Under the pieces are notes generated by a model. The model had not been told where the DNA came from. It saw only the letters and a list, made by a program, of their open reading frames with translations, and did no database searches. From JAFAYN01 sp963733105 (GTDB lineage Bacteria; Gemmatimonadota; Gemmatimonadetes; Longimicrobiales; Longimicrobiaceae), in the NCBI GenBank assembly GCA_963733105.1, contig CAVTCB010000020.1, positions 62,001 to 126,000 on the forward strand: a DNA stretch of 64,000 bases, written 5' to 3'. The position numbers and the translations under genes were made by a program. Below, one piece after another: positions 9,186-17,612 of the stretch. Numbering within the stretch: the first letter of the stretch is position 1; every line of letters starts with the position of its first letter.

Positions 9186-10430
9186 TCAGAGGTGCGCCAC
9201 GCCGGGGTCCACGCCGAGCTCGTTCATCACACGCTCAACCTCTTCCTTGCGCTCCACTCCCAGTTCCTGGGCGAGATGCTCCACGGACCCGCCCTTCTTG
9301 AGCTTTTCCGTCAGGTTGCGCTTGCGCAGGGCATCCACGTGGAGCGGCTGGAACTTGTCGAGCGGCAACGACGGTCCTGCCTGGTGCGCGAACCCGGGGT
9401 GCGTCTTGTAGTGCCCCGTGTCGTTGTTCCACTTCCGCAGGGTGCCGTCCCCGTTGAAGAACGCGGAGCCGGCGTAGGACACCGGACGGTGCGTCGCTTC
9501 CTGGTCGCTCGCGAGCTGGTCGTGGCTGTCGCCCGCCCGTACGTCAGTGGGGTTGGAGAACGGTGCGACGACGGCGTACTTCGCCCGCTGGTCCGGCTGG
9601 GTCATCGGACCGTGCCCCTGCTGGAGAGCGTAGGTCCCCGATGCGGCATCCATATGCAGGCGCTTCACGTCGGATACCGGGGACTCTCCGGGGGCGTGGC
9701 TCCAGAAGGGGACGTGGCCCTGCGCGTTCCGCGTCGCCAGCGCCTGCTGCTTCGCCACGATCCCCGCGTCCAGGTTGCCCAGCAGCTTCTGCTTGGACTC
9801 GATCTGGGCGGCGAGAGGGCCCTGCTCCTCCTCGGAAGCGTCCGCTTGCTTCTTCTGCAGTTCCGCGAGGTCGTTCCTCATCTTGTTCCGCGTCGTCAGG
9901 AAAGGGGCGAGCCCGGGCATCTTGAGGGTGGGCATCTTCGCGTTCTCGTTGATGACCTTCGCGGTCTTCGCGCGCTCGGCCACGTGCGCTTCGAGAGCGG
10001 CGTGAACGCCTCTGCCGCTGACGGTCTTCGGTCCTCTGACTCCCGCCAGCTCCTCCGCCCGCTCTCCGCCCCCGCGCGCCAGGAAGTTCTCGGGGACTTC
10101 GTGGAGGTCCCCGGCCTCGCCGTGGACCTCGGGGTCCTCGTCCTTGCGCTTCATGGTGTCGCGGAGGGCCGTCATCCCGCCCGCCATCCGCGCGCGGAAC
10201 GCGGGCTCGTCCTCGGCGGGCTGCCGGGTGAAGGGGCCCTGCCTCTCCGCGTCCAGCCTGACGCGCTGCACCACGGGACTGTAGACGCCGACCCGGCCGA
10301 AGTCGTGGCCCAGGTGGTCGACCTCCGCCGGAGGGGCGGCCGGCGGGGAGCCGGCCGACCCGCGGCGCGGGGCCAGGTCGTGCGTGAACGGCTGTGCGGC
10401 GGCCTTCGCCGCAGGCAGTCTCCGGAACAT
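9186..10430 (-). CDS. Uncharacterised toxin-like / eCIS-cargo-like protein
   Basis: 414-aa soluble protein with no signal peptide. The N-terminal part is low-complexity and Pro/Ala-rich, and contains HLGHDFGRVGVYSPVVQRV (about residues 36-54), resembling the HDFxRVxVh motif in proteins of the DUF4157/eCIS-core group. A charged, partly coiled middle follows (KMRNDLAELQKKQADASEEE). The last ~120 residues hold a separate domain with HVPFWSHAPGE, KYAVVAPFSNP and a distinctive KWNNDTGHYKTHPG motif, then a short helical tail. The domain layout recalls polymorphic toxins or eCIS cargo, but no catalytic site can be named. ATG 10430 is supported by a GGAGG six bases upstream. No immunity gene or secretion genes are adjacent. 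Confidence 0.6.
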   Translation of the reverse strand: MFRRLPAAKAAAQPFTHDLAPRRGSAGSPPAAPPAEVDHLGHDFGRVGVYSPVVQRVRLDAERQGPFTRQPAEDEPAFRARMAGGMTALRDTMKRKDEDPEVHGEAGDLHEVPENFLARGGGERAEELAGVRGPKTVSGRGVHAALEAHVAERAKTAKVINENAKMPTLKMPGLAPFLTTRNKMRNDLAELQKKQADASEEEQGPLAAQIESKQKLLGNLDAGIVAKQQALATRNAQGHVPFWSHAPGESPVSDVKRLHMDAASGTYALQQGHGPMTQPDQRAKYAVVAPFSNPTDVRAGDSHDQLASDQEATHRPVSYAGSAFFNGDGTLRKWNNDTGHYKTHPGFAHQAGPSLPLDKFQPLHVDALRKRNLTEKLKKGGSVEHLAQELGVERKEEVERVMNELGVDPGVAHL

Positions 10431-10465
10431 CTTCAGCCTCCGCGTTGGAGTTCCGAGCGTTTCCC

Positions 10466-11878
10466 TCACACCAGCCAGCGCACCGCCAGGTCGGCCACCT
10501 TCCGCGCCACCCCGCCCGAGAACTTCGCCCGCAGGTAGGCGTCCGCGCCCCGGCGGATGGACTCCGGGTAGGTGGGATACACGTGGATCATCCCCGACAG
10601 GTCCGACAGCTTCAGGCGGTGCCGCACCGCGAGCACGGCCTCGTGGATGGTCTCCCCCGCGCGGGGGCCCACCACGTGCGCCCCCACCAGCCGCCCCTTC
10701 GGGTCCGTCACCAGCTTGGTGAGCCCGTCCGGCTCCCCGTCGCACACCGCGCGGTCCAGCGAGTCGTGCCGGTAGCGGAACACCCCCGCCGCGTCGCCCC
10801 AGCGCTCCCGCGCCTCCGCCTCCGTCACCCCCACCCGCGCCACCTCCGGCTCCGTGTACGTGCACCAGGGGACCACCCGGTAGTCCACCTTCCTCCCCAC
10901 GGGGAAGAGCGCGTTGGGCGCCGCCAGGCGGCCGTGGTAGTCGGCCACGTGGGTGAAGCGGTACGGCCCCACCACGTCCCCCGCCGCCCACACGTTGCGC
11001 GCCGTGGTGCGGAGCCGCTCGTCCACCACGATCCCCCCCTTCCCCACCTCCACCCCCACCGCCTCCAGCCCCATCCCCTCCACGTTGGGGCGCCGCCCCG
11101 TGGCGACGAACACCACCTCCGCCCGCACCTCCTCCCCGGAGCTCAGCTCCACCACCCGCTCCCCGCCCTCCAGGCGCACCGCCTCCGCCCTGCACCCCAG
11201 CCGGAACGCCACCCCCTCCCGCTCCATGGCGCGCCGCAGCACCTCCGCCACCTCCGGGTCCTCCCGCTCCAGCACCTGCGCCCCCGAGCCCACCACCGTC
11301 ACCCGCGACCCCAGCCGCGCGAACGTCTGCCCGATCTCCGCCCCGATCGGACCCGCGCCCAGCACCAGCATGGAGGCGGGGAGGCGCTCCAGGGCCCACA
11401 CCGTCTCGTGCGTCAGGTACCCCGCCTCCTCCAGCCCCGGTACGGGGGGGATCGCGGTGCGCGAGCCGGTGGCCACCACCCAGCGCTTCGCCCGCACCCG
11501 GCGCCCGCCCACCTCCGCCTCCTCCGGCGAGAGGAAGCGCGCCTCCCCCTCGACCACGTCCACCCCCAGGCCGCGGAAGCGCTCCGGCGAGTCGTGCGGC
11601 TCGATCGCGGCGATGGTGCGGCGCACCCGCGCCATGACCTCCGCGAAGTCCGCCTCCCCGCTCGCGCGGAGGCCGTAGTCCGCCGCCCTGCGGACGGCCG
11701 CCAGGACCGCGGCCGAGCGGAGGATGGCCTTGGAGGGGACGCACCCCGTCCACAGGCACTCCCCCCCCAGCCGGTGGCGCTCCACCAGCGCCGTCCGCGC
11801 CCCGATCCCCGCCGACACCGCCGAGGTCACCAGCCCCGCCGTCCCGCCGCCGATCACCGCCAGGTCGAACCGTTCCAC
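10466..11878 (-). CDS. Mercuric-reductase-like FAD disulfide oxidoreductase
   Basis: 470-aa pyridine nucleotide-disulfide oxidoreductase. Visible: FAD loop DLAVIGGGTAGLVTS; redox pair GGECLWTGCVPSK (C40/C45 region); NAD loop MLVLGAGPIGAEIGQ near residue 170; second FAD motif NVWAAGDVVG near 300; and a C-terminal dimerisation domain with HVVGPRAGETIHEAV and IHVYPTYPE near 430. It lacks the N-terminal metal-binding domain and the C-terminal vicinal cysteines of true mercuric reductases, so mercury reduction is unlikely; such proteins are often annotated as mercuric reductase or dihydrolipoyl dehydrogenase. GTG 11878 is preceded by GAGGAGG. No mer genes or dehydrogenase-complex genes are nearby. 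Confidence 0.82.
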   Translation of the reverse strand: MERFDLAVIGGGTAGLVTSAVSAGIGARTALVERHRLGGECLWTGCVPSKAILRSAAVLAAVRRAADYGLRASGEADFAEVMARVRRTIAAIEPHDSPERFRGLGVDVVEGEARFLSPEEAEVGGRRVRAKRWVVATGSRTAIPPVPGLEEAGYLTHETVWALERLPASMLVLGAGPIGAEIGQTFARLGSRVTVVGSGAQVLEREDPEVAEVLRRAMEREGVAFRLGCRAEAVRLEGGERVVELSSGEEVRAEVVFVATGRRPNVEGMGLEAVGVEVGKGGIVVDERLRTTARNVWAAGDVVGPYRFTHVADYHGRLAAPNALFPVGRKVDYRVVPWCTYTEPEVARVGVTEAEARERWGDAAGVFRYRHDSLDRAVCDGEPDGLTKLVTDPKGRLVGAHVVGPRAGETIHEAVLAVRHRLKLSDLSGMIHVYPTYPESIRRGADAYLRAKFSGGVARKVADLAVRWLV

Positions 11879-12049
11879 GACCGCCTCCTCGTCCCCGGGG
11901 GAGCGCCGGGAGGGCGGAACCGTTGCGGCGGCGGAGTTTACAACCCGGCCGTGGCATCCGCCCCCCGAGGCGTGTATCCTGATAGTCTACCTCACGCACG
12001 GCCGGAGCGCACGCGCGCGGACCTTCCCGACACGCTGGAGCACGAGCGA

Positions 12050-14290
12050 GTGAAGCTGAGACTACCTACCGCGGCCGAGCTTCGCGGCCGCGCGGAGACG
12101 GGCTGGACCCGCCTCAAGGCCGCCTGGCGCGACCGGCAGGAGCGCAAGGTGCTCCTGGCCTTCACCGCCCTCGGGCTGGCCTCGTGCAGCACGGGCGCCG
12201 TGGCCGCGGCGTGGACGCGGGCCTGCGTGGGCACCTGCCCCACCGCCGAGCAGATCGCCGATTTCGCCCCGCAGCAGGCCAGCCAGGTGCTGGACGCGCA
12301 GGGCGGGCTCCTGGGGCTCTTCTACCGGGAGCGGCGCACGCTCATCCCCATGCGCACCCTCCCCCGCTACGTCCCCATGGCCTTCGTCGCCATCGAGGAC
12401 GCGCGCTTCTTCGAGCACGAGGGGGTGGACCCCATCCGGATGGTGGGCGCGGTGCGCGACAACATCATCAAGGGGTGGGGCGGGCCGGGGGGGAGCACCA
12501 TCACCATGCAGCTCGCCCGCAACCTCTTCCCCCAGCAGCTCCCCAGGGGCGAGAAGACGGTCCGCCGCAAGGTGGCCGAGATCAAGCTGGCGCTGGACAT
12601 GGAGCGCTCCTACCCCAAGGAGCGCATCCTGGAGATGTACCTCAACACCATCTACCTGGGGGCCGGGGCGTACGGCGTGGAAGCCGCCGCGCGCACCTAC
12701 TTCGGGAAGCCGGCCGCGCGGCTGGACTACGTGGAGGCGGCCACCCTCGCCGCCCTCCCCAAGGCGCCCTCCTTCTACAACCCGCGCCGCAACGCCGAGG
12801 CCGCCGTGGAGCGCCGCAACCTGGTGCTCGACTTCATGGCCCGCTCGGAGGTGATCTCCGAGGCGCAGGCCGAGGCGGGGAAGCGGCGCCCCCTGGTGCT
12901 GGCCCCGCCCAGCGGCGCCATCCGCGCCCCCTACTTCGTGGAGAAGGTGCGCAACGAGCTGGAGGACCAGTTCGGCGAGCTGCTCTACACCGGCGGGCTG
13001 CGCATCCACACCGGGATCGACCCGCGCGTCCAGGCCGCGGCCGAGCGGGGGCTGGAGGAGCACCTGCGGGAGATCGAGAGCGGCCGGTACGGCCACTTCC
13101 CCCACCCCACCTACGAGGGGTTCACCGCCCAGCTCGGCGACCGGGAGGCCGTCCACACCCCGTACCTGCAGGGGCTGGTGGTGGCGATGGACCCGCGCAG
13201 CGGCGTGATCCGGGCCATGGTGGGGGGACGCGACTTCGGGCAGTCGCAGTTCAACCGCGCCACCCAGGCGCTCCGCCAGCCGGGCTCCGCCTTCAAGCCC
13301 TTCGTCTACGCCGCGGCGCTGGAGAAGGGGCGCTCCCCCCTGTACTCCGTCTCCGACGAGCCCTTCTCCCTGGCGAACTCCGACGGCACCGTCTGGGCGC
13401 CCAAGAACTACGACGGCAAGTACGGCGGGCACACCACGCTCCGCTCCGGGCTGCGCAACTCCAAGAACATGGTCGCCATCCGCCTGGGGCGCGAGGTGGG
13501 GATCCAGGCCGTACGGAGCGTGGCCCAGCGCACCGGGATCGAGACCCGCATCCCCGGCTGGCCCTCGGTCTACATCGGCTCGGCGGGCGTCTACCCCATC
13601 GACATGATCTCCGCCTACGCCGCCTTCGGCAACGGCGGCTACCGGGTGGAGCCGCGCTACGTGGTGCGGGTGGAGGACAACCGCGGCCGCCTCCTCTGGG
13701 AGCCGCCCGGCTACCCGCGCGCCGCCCTGGACCCGGCGGTGTCGTGGATCCTCACCGACATGCTGCGCGAGGTGGTGGACCGCGGGACCGGGTATCCCGC
13801 CCGCGACCCCGCGGTGGGAGGCCTTCCCTACTCCGTCCCCGCGGCCGGGAAGACGGGGACCACCAACGAGTCCACCGACGTCTGGTTCGTGGGGTACACC
13901 CCCGACCTCCTGGCCGGCGTCTGGGTGGGAATGGACAACCCGCGCACCATCATGCAGGGCGCCACGGGGGGGATGATCGCGGTGCCGGTGTGGGCCCGGG
14001 TTATGCGTACCGCCTACGCGGGGCGGAAGCCGCCGACCGAGTGGCAGCGCCCCCCCGGAGTGGTCAGCCGCCGCGTCAGCGGCGGACGGGCGGTCACGGC
14101 GGACTGCCCCTGGGGAGGCGGGTACACCGACCTCTTCGCCGCCCGGTTCGCCCCGGAGCCCACGTGCAGCGCCCCCGCCCCGGCCCAGGAGCGCTTCGTG
14201 GACCCGACGCCGGAGCTCCCCGGCCAGCCGGTCTTCCCGGGGCAGCGGCCGAGCCCCGCCCCGGCCCCCAAACCCGACAAGCAGAGGTAG
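12050..14290 (+). CDS. Class A penicillin-binding protein (PBP1A type), copy 1
   Basis: 746-aa bifunctional peptidoglycan synthase: glycosyltransferase (GT51) plus transpeptidase, anchored by one N-terminal helix (about residues 28-50). GT51 motifs: AIEDARFFEHEGVD with the catalytic Glu, GGSTITMQLARNLF, and the MYLNTIYLGAGAYGVEAAA region. Transpeptidase motifs: PGSAFKPF (SxxK), RNSKN (SxN) and GKTGTTNES (KTG). GTG 12050 is used because no ATG gives the conserved basic lead and GGAG sits nine bases upstream; the upstream intergenic region is divergent from the reductase gene. The stop is followed three bases later by a second PBP of the same architecture, so the two form an operon. Periplasmic; beta-lactam target. 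Confidence 0.9.
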   Translation: MKLRLPTAAELRGRAETGWTRLKAAWRDRQERKVLLAFTALGLASCSTGAVAAAWTRACVGTCPTAEQIADFAPQQASQVLDAQGGLLGLFYRERRTLIPMRTLPRYVPMAFVAIEDARFFEHEGVDPIRMVGAVRDNIIKGWGGPGGSTITMQLARNLFPQQLPRGEKTVRRKVAEIKLALDMERSYPKERILEMYLNTIYLGAGAYGVEAAARTYFGKPAARLDYVEAATLAALPKAPSFYNPRRNAEAAVERRNLVLDFMARSEVISEAQAEAGKRRPLVLAPPSGAIRAPYFVEKVRNELEDQFGELLYTGGLRIHTGIDPRVQAAAERGLEEHLREIESGRYGHFPHPTYEGFTAQLGDREAVHTPYLQGLVVAMDPRSGVIRAMVGGRDFGQSQFNRATQALRQPGSAFKPFVYAAALEKGRSPLYSVSDEPFSLANSDGTVWAPKNYDGKYGGHTTLRSGLRNSKNMVAIRLGREVGIQAVRSVAQRTGIETRIPGWPSVYIGSAGVYPIDMISAYAAFGNGGYRVEPRYVVRVEDNRGRLLWEPPGYPRAALDPAVSWILTDMLREVVDRGTGYPARDPAVGGLPYSVPAAGKTGTTNESTDVWFVGYTPDLLAGVWVGMDNPRTIMQGATGGMIAVPVWARVMRTAYAGRKPPTEWQRPPGVVSRRVSGGRAVTADCPWGGGYTDLFAARFAPEPTCSAPAPAQERFVDPTPELPGQPVFPGQRPSPAPAPKPDKQR

Positions 14291-14293
14291 ACG

Positions 14294-16795
14294 ATGCCCG
14301 CAGTCCCCGAGTCGGACAGGACCCTGGCCTTCGGAGAGGAGCCCCGCCGGCCGGGAGGCCGGGGGCGGACGGTCCGCAGGGTCCTGCTGGCGCTGGGGGG
14401 GCTGCTCCTGGTGGCCTTCACCTGGCTCTGGTTCGCGCCGTGCGGGTTCGGCGGGTGCGGCCCGGTGTCCGACCTGGAGCGCTTCCAGGCCGAGGGAAGC
14501 GAGCTGCTGGACATCAACGGCAAGCCCTTCGGGACGCTGGCGAGCGTCAACCGCCGCGTGGTCCCCCTGGACTCCCTCCCCGAGTACGTCCCCCGCGCCT
14601 TCCTGGCGGTGGAGGACCGGCGCTTCTTCGAGCACGGCGGCGTGGACTGGAAGCGCTTCGGCGGCGCCATGATCAGCAACGTCAAGGCGGGCGGAGTGGC
14701 CGAGGGGGGGAGCACCATCACCATGCAGCTCGCCCGCAACCTCTTCCCCGAGGCGCTCCCCTACCGGGAGCGCTCCATCCGGCGCAAGCTGATGGAGGTG
14801 CGCGTGGCCCGGCAGATCGAGCGGGCCTTCCCCAAGGAGAAGATCCTGGAGCTGTACCTCAACCACATCTACCTGGGCGAGGGCGCGTACGGGATCGACG
14901 CGGCGGCGCGCGAGTACTTCGGCAAGCCCGCCTCCAAGCTGACGCTGACCGAGGCCGCCGTCCTGGGCGGCCTCCCCAAGGCCCCCTCGCAGATCAACCC
15001 CCGCGAGGACCGCAAGGCCGCCCGCGAGAGGCGCGACCTGGTGCTGCGCGAGATGGCCAAGGCCGGCTACGTCCCGCAGGTGCAGGCCGACGAGGCCATC
15101 TCCCGGCCCATCCGGCTGGCCCGGAACACCGGGACCGGGCGGTCCGAGCGCGGAGCCTACTTCAAGGCCCGCATCCGCCGCGAGCTGAGCGAGCGCGTGG
15201 GCGAGCGGCAGTACGCCTCCGGGCTGCGCGTGTTCACCACCTACGACCCGCGCGCCCAGGCCGCCGCCGAGGAGGAGATGGCGCGCCAGCTCGACGCGGT
15301 GGAGGCCGGTGCGTTCGGGGCCTACCGCCACCCGGGCTACCCCGAGAACAAGGGGGAGACCGAGGACGGGAACACCACCTACCTCCAGGGCGTGGTGATC
15401 GTCATGGACGCGCGCACCGGCGAGGTGCGGGCGCTGGTGGGGGGGCGAGACTACGACGACTCCAAGTTCGACCGGGCCGTGCAGGCCGTCCGGCAGCCGG
15501 GCTCCGCCTTCAAGCCCTTCGTCTACCTGGCCGCGCTGGAGCAGGGGCGCGCCCCCACCGACCGCCTGGAGGACGCCCCCCTCCGCCTGACCCTGGCGGG
15601 CGGGCAGGTGTGGGAGCCCAAGAACTACACCGGCCGCTACGACGGGCCGATCACGCTGCGCGAGGCGCTGACCCGCTCCAAGAACACGGTCACCGTGCGG
15701 CTGGCGCAGGAGGTCGGGATGGGGTCGGTGATCCGCAACGCGCAGCAGCTCGGGATCAGCAGCCAGATCTCCCCCCTCCCCTCCACCGCGCTGGGCGCCT
15801 CCGAGGTGCGCCCCATGGAGCTGGCCGGGTCGTACGCCGCCTTCGCCAACGGGGGGAGCCTGGTGGAGCCGCACTTCATCCGGCGCGTGGAGACGCGCGA
15901 CGGGGACGTGCTCTGGGAGGCGGAGGAGGGGGGGCGGGAGGAGGTGGTCGATCCGGCCGCGGCCTTCGTGCTCACCAGCATGCTCCAGGACGTGGTGAAC
16001 CGGGGAACGGGGACGCCCGCGCGCGCCGCCGGGTACCGCGGCCCCGCCGCGGGGAAGACCGGGACCACCAACGGGGCCACCGACATCTGGTTCGTGGGCT
16101 ACACCCCGGAGCTGGTGGGGCTGGTGTGGATGGGGCTGGACAAGCCGCAGACCATCGTCTCCGCCGCCTCCGGCGGGACCATCGCCGCGCCGGTGTGGGG
16201 GCGCATCATGCGCCGCATCTACGCCGGCCGCCCCACCCCCGCGAACTGGTCCCCGCCGGGCGGAGTGGCCACCGCGCAGGTGGACCGGGTGACGGGGCTG
16301 GCCGTGGACGCCTCCTGCCCCGCGCAGGGCCCCACCTACACCGAGTACTTCGTGGGCTCGCCCCCACCGCGCCAGAGCTGCTACCCGGCGGCCTCGCCCT
16401 ACCCGTCCATCGCGGTGGGCGACACCGCCTGGATGGACGAGGAGATCAGCGCGGGGCTGGACACCCTGGGCACCGGCGGCGTGGCCCCGGGGATCGACTG
16501 GCCCGAGCTGGAGGAGATGCGCCGCACCGGCGAGACCCGGAGCACGGGCGGCGAGGCCCTCCCCCCGCTCCCCGGCACGACGGCTCCCGCCACCGGGCGG
16601 ACGCCGCCCGCGGCGGGGACCCCGCGCGCCGGGAGCACCCGGCGCCCCCCGGCGCCGCGCCCGACGCCCGTGGAGGAGGCGCCCCGCCCGGCGCCCGTCG
16701 AGCCCACGCAGCCGGAGCCGGAGCCGCCCGCGCCCCCCGCCGAGCCCCCGGAGACGCCTCCGTCCACCCCGCCCGACACCACGCGCAGGCCGTAG
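14294..16795 (+). CDS. Class A penicillin-binding protein (PBP1A type), copy 2
   Basis: 833-aa paralogue of the preceding gene. N-terminal helix LLALGGLLLVAFTWLWF (about residues 36-52). GT51 motifs: AVEDRRFFEHGGVD, GGSTITMQLARNLFPEALPYRE, LYLNHIYLGEGAYG. Transpeptidase motifs: PGSAFKPFVY, TRSKNTVTV, GKTGTTNGATDIWF. Unlike copy 1 it ends in a ~110-residue Pro/Thr/Ala-rich tail (APRPTPVEEAPRPAPVEP and similar), probably disordered and periplasmic or wall-spanning. Three bases separate it from copy 1, so translation is likely coupled. A strong terminator follows at 16811-16844. Two tandem class A PBPs suggest division of labour in wall synthesis or repair. Confidence 0.9.
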   Translation: MPAVPESDRTLAFGEEPRRPGGRGRTVRRVLLALGGLLLVAFTWLWFAPCGFGGCGPVSDLERFQAEGSELLDINGKPFGTLASVNRRVVPLDSLPEYVPRAFLAVEDRRFFEHGGVDWKRFGGAMISNVKAGGVAEGGSTITMQLARNLFPEALPYRERSIRRKLMEVRVARQIERAFPKEKILELYLNHIYLGEGAYGIDAAAREYFGKPASKLTLTEAAVLGGLPKAPSQINPREDRKAARERRDLVLREMAKAGYVPQVQADEAISRPIRLARNTGTGRSERGAYFKARIRRELSERVGERQYASGLRVFTTYDPRAQAAAEEEMARQLDAVEAGAFGAYRHPGYPENKGETEDGNTTYLQGVVIVMDARTGEVRALVGGRDYDDSKFDRAVQAVRQPGSAFKPFVYLAALEQGRAPTDRLEDAPLRLTLAGGQVWEPKNYTGRYDGPITLREALTRSKNTVTVRLAQEVGMGSVIRNAQQLGISSQISPLPSTALGASEVRPMELAGSYAAFANGGSLVEPHFIRRVETRDGDVLWEAEEGGREEVVDPAAAFVLTSMLQDVVNRGTGTPARAAGYRGPAAGKTGTTNGATDIWFVGYTPELVGLVWMGLDKPQTIVSAASGGTIAAPVWGRIMRRIYAGRPTPANWSPPGGVATAQVDRVTGLAVDASCPAQGPTYTEYFVGSPPPRQSCYPAASPYPSIAVGDTAWMDEEISAGLDTLGTGGVAPGIDWPELEEMRRTGETRSTGGEALPPLPGTTAPATGRTPPAAGTPRAGSTRRPPAPRPTPVEEAPRPAPVEPTQPEPEPPAPPAEPPETPPSTPPDTTRRP

Positions 16796-16810
16796 CGCGC
16801 CGCCCGCGCG

Positions 16811-16844
16811 CCCCGGGAGGAGGGAACTCCTGATCCTCCCGGGG
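16811..16844 (+). terminator. Terminator after tandem PBP operon
   Basis: Perfect 11-bp stem, CCCCGGGAGGA pairing with TCCTCCCGGGG, with a 12-base loop, 16 bases after the second PBP stop. Followed by GTTGCATT, a weak U-rich stretch. Confidence 0.75.
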
Positions 16845-16930
16845 GTTGCATTCCGTCACGCACGGCCGCTCCCGGGGGCACGCTCCCCGGCGCCCGGCGC
16901 GACCCGACCCTCACGGAAGGAACGATCTTG

Positions 16931-17539
16931 GTGACACGGCATGTCCGGGCGGCGCTCGTCGCCCTTTCCCTGGTGGTCCTCCCGGCGGCCCTCGCCGCCC
17001 AGCAGCGCCCGGTGCCCCAGCGCACCTCGGCCCCGCGGAGCGGGGCGCCCACGCTCACCGCCGCCGAGCGGGAGATGCAGGGGTGGTACACGGAGCTGAT
17101 GCAGATCGGCGCCCGGCTCCAGAGGGCGCAGGCCAGGGCCATGCAGGACCCGCAGCTCCGGTCCTCGTACGAAGCGCTCGGCCGGGACATGAAGGCCGCC
17201 ATGGTGCGGGCGGACCCCAGCCTGGCCGGGCTGGAGGAGCGCGCCCAGGCCATGGAGGCCGAGGCCCGCTCCGCCCGCCAGGCCGGCGACCAGGCCCGGC
17301 TGATGCGGCTGATGCAGAGCGCGCAGCAGATCCAGGGGCGGGTGATGGCGGCGCAGCAGAAGGTGGTGCAGAGCCAGCCCGCCCTGGCCACGCGGGCCCG
17401 CACCTTCGAGCAGCAGCTCCGCCGCAAGATGATCGAGGTGGAGCCGCAGACCATGGCGCTCCTGGAGCGCGGCAAGGCCCTCCAGGGGAAGCTCGCCGCG
17501 GCGGCGCCGGCGCAGCAGCGCGCCGCCACCCGGCAGTAG
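16931..17539 (+). CDS. Exported alpha-helical protein of unknown function
   Basis: 202 aa with a clear signal peptide (AALVALSLVVLPAALAAQQ, cleavage likely after ALA near residue 23). The mature part is Gln/Ala/Arg/Met-rich and predicted largely helical or coiled (LQRAQARAMQDPQL, MRLMQSAQQIQGRVMAAQQ), resembling OmpH/Skp-like periplasmic helices in composition, but no family motif is certain. The start could be GTG 16931 or TTG 16928; GGAAGG at 16915-16920 fits either. Preceded by the PBP terminator and ending at a strong bidirectional hairpin, so it is a separate unit. Confidence 0.65.
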   Translation: MTRHVRAALVALSLVVLPAALAAQQRPVPQRTSAPRSGAPTLTAAEREMQGWYTELMQIGARLQRAQARAMQDPQLRSSYEALGRDMKAAMVRADPSLAGLEERAQAMEAEARSARQAGDQARLMRLMQSAQQIQGRVMAAQQKVVQSQPALATRARTFEQQLRRKMIEVEPQTMALLERGKALQGKLAAAAPAQQRAATRQ

Positions 17540-17564
17540 CCCGCGTCCCGGAGCGGGCACGAAA

Positions 17565-17600
17565 GGAAGGGGCGTCCACCGTCGGGTGGGCGCCCCTTCC
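17565..17600. terminator. Bidirectional terminator between convergent genes
   Basis: Near-perfect 16-bp inverted repeat, GGAAGGGGCGTCCACC against GGTGGGCGCCCCTTCC with one G-T pair and a four-base loop. It lies between the exported protein (+) and the aminotransferase (-), so it can serve both. Confidence 0.8.
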
Positions 17601-17612
17601 CGCGTTCCCGGC

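Noticed and set aside
10466..11878. True mercuric reductase and mer operon
   Set aside because: No N-terminal metal-binding domain, no C-terminal vicinal cysteines, and no merR/T/P genes.
10394..12049. N-terminal extension of the first PBP to an upstream start in the same open frame
   Set aside because: That stretch is the antisense shadow of the reductase gene and lacks PBP-like sequence; GTG 12050 gives the normal length.
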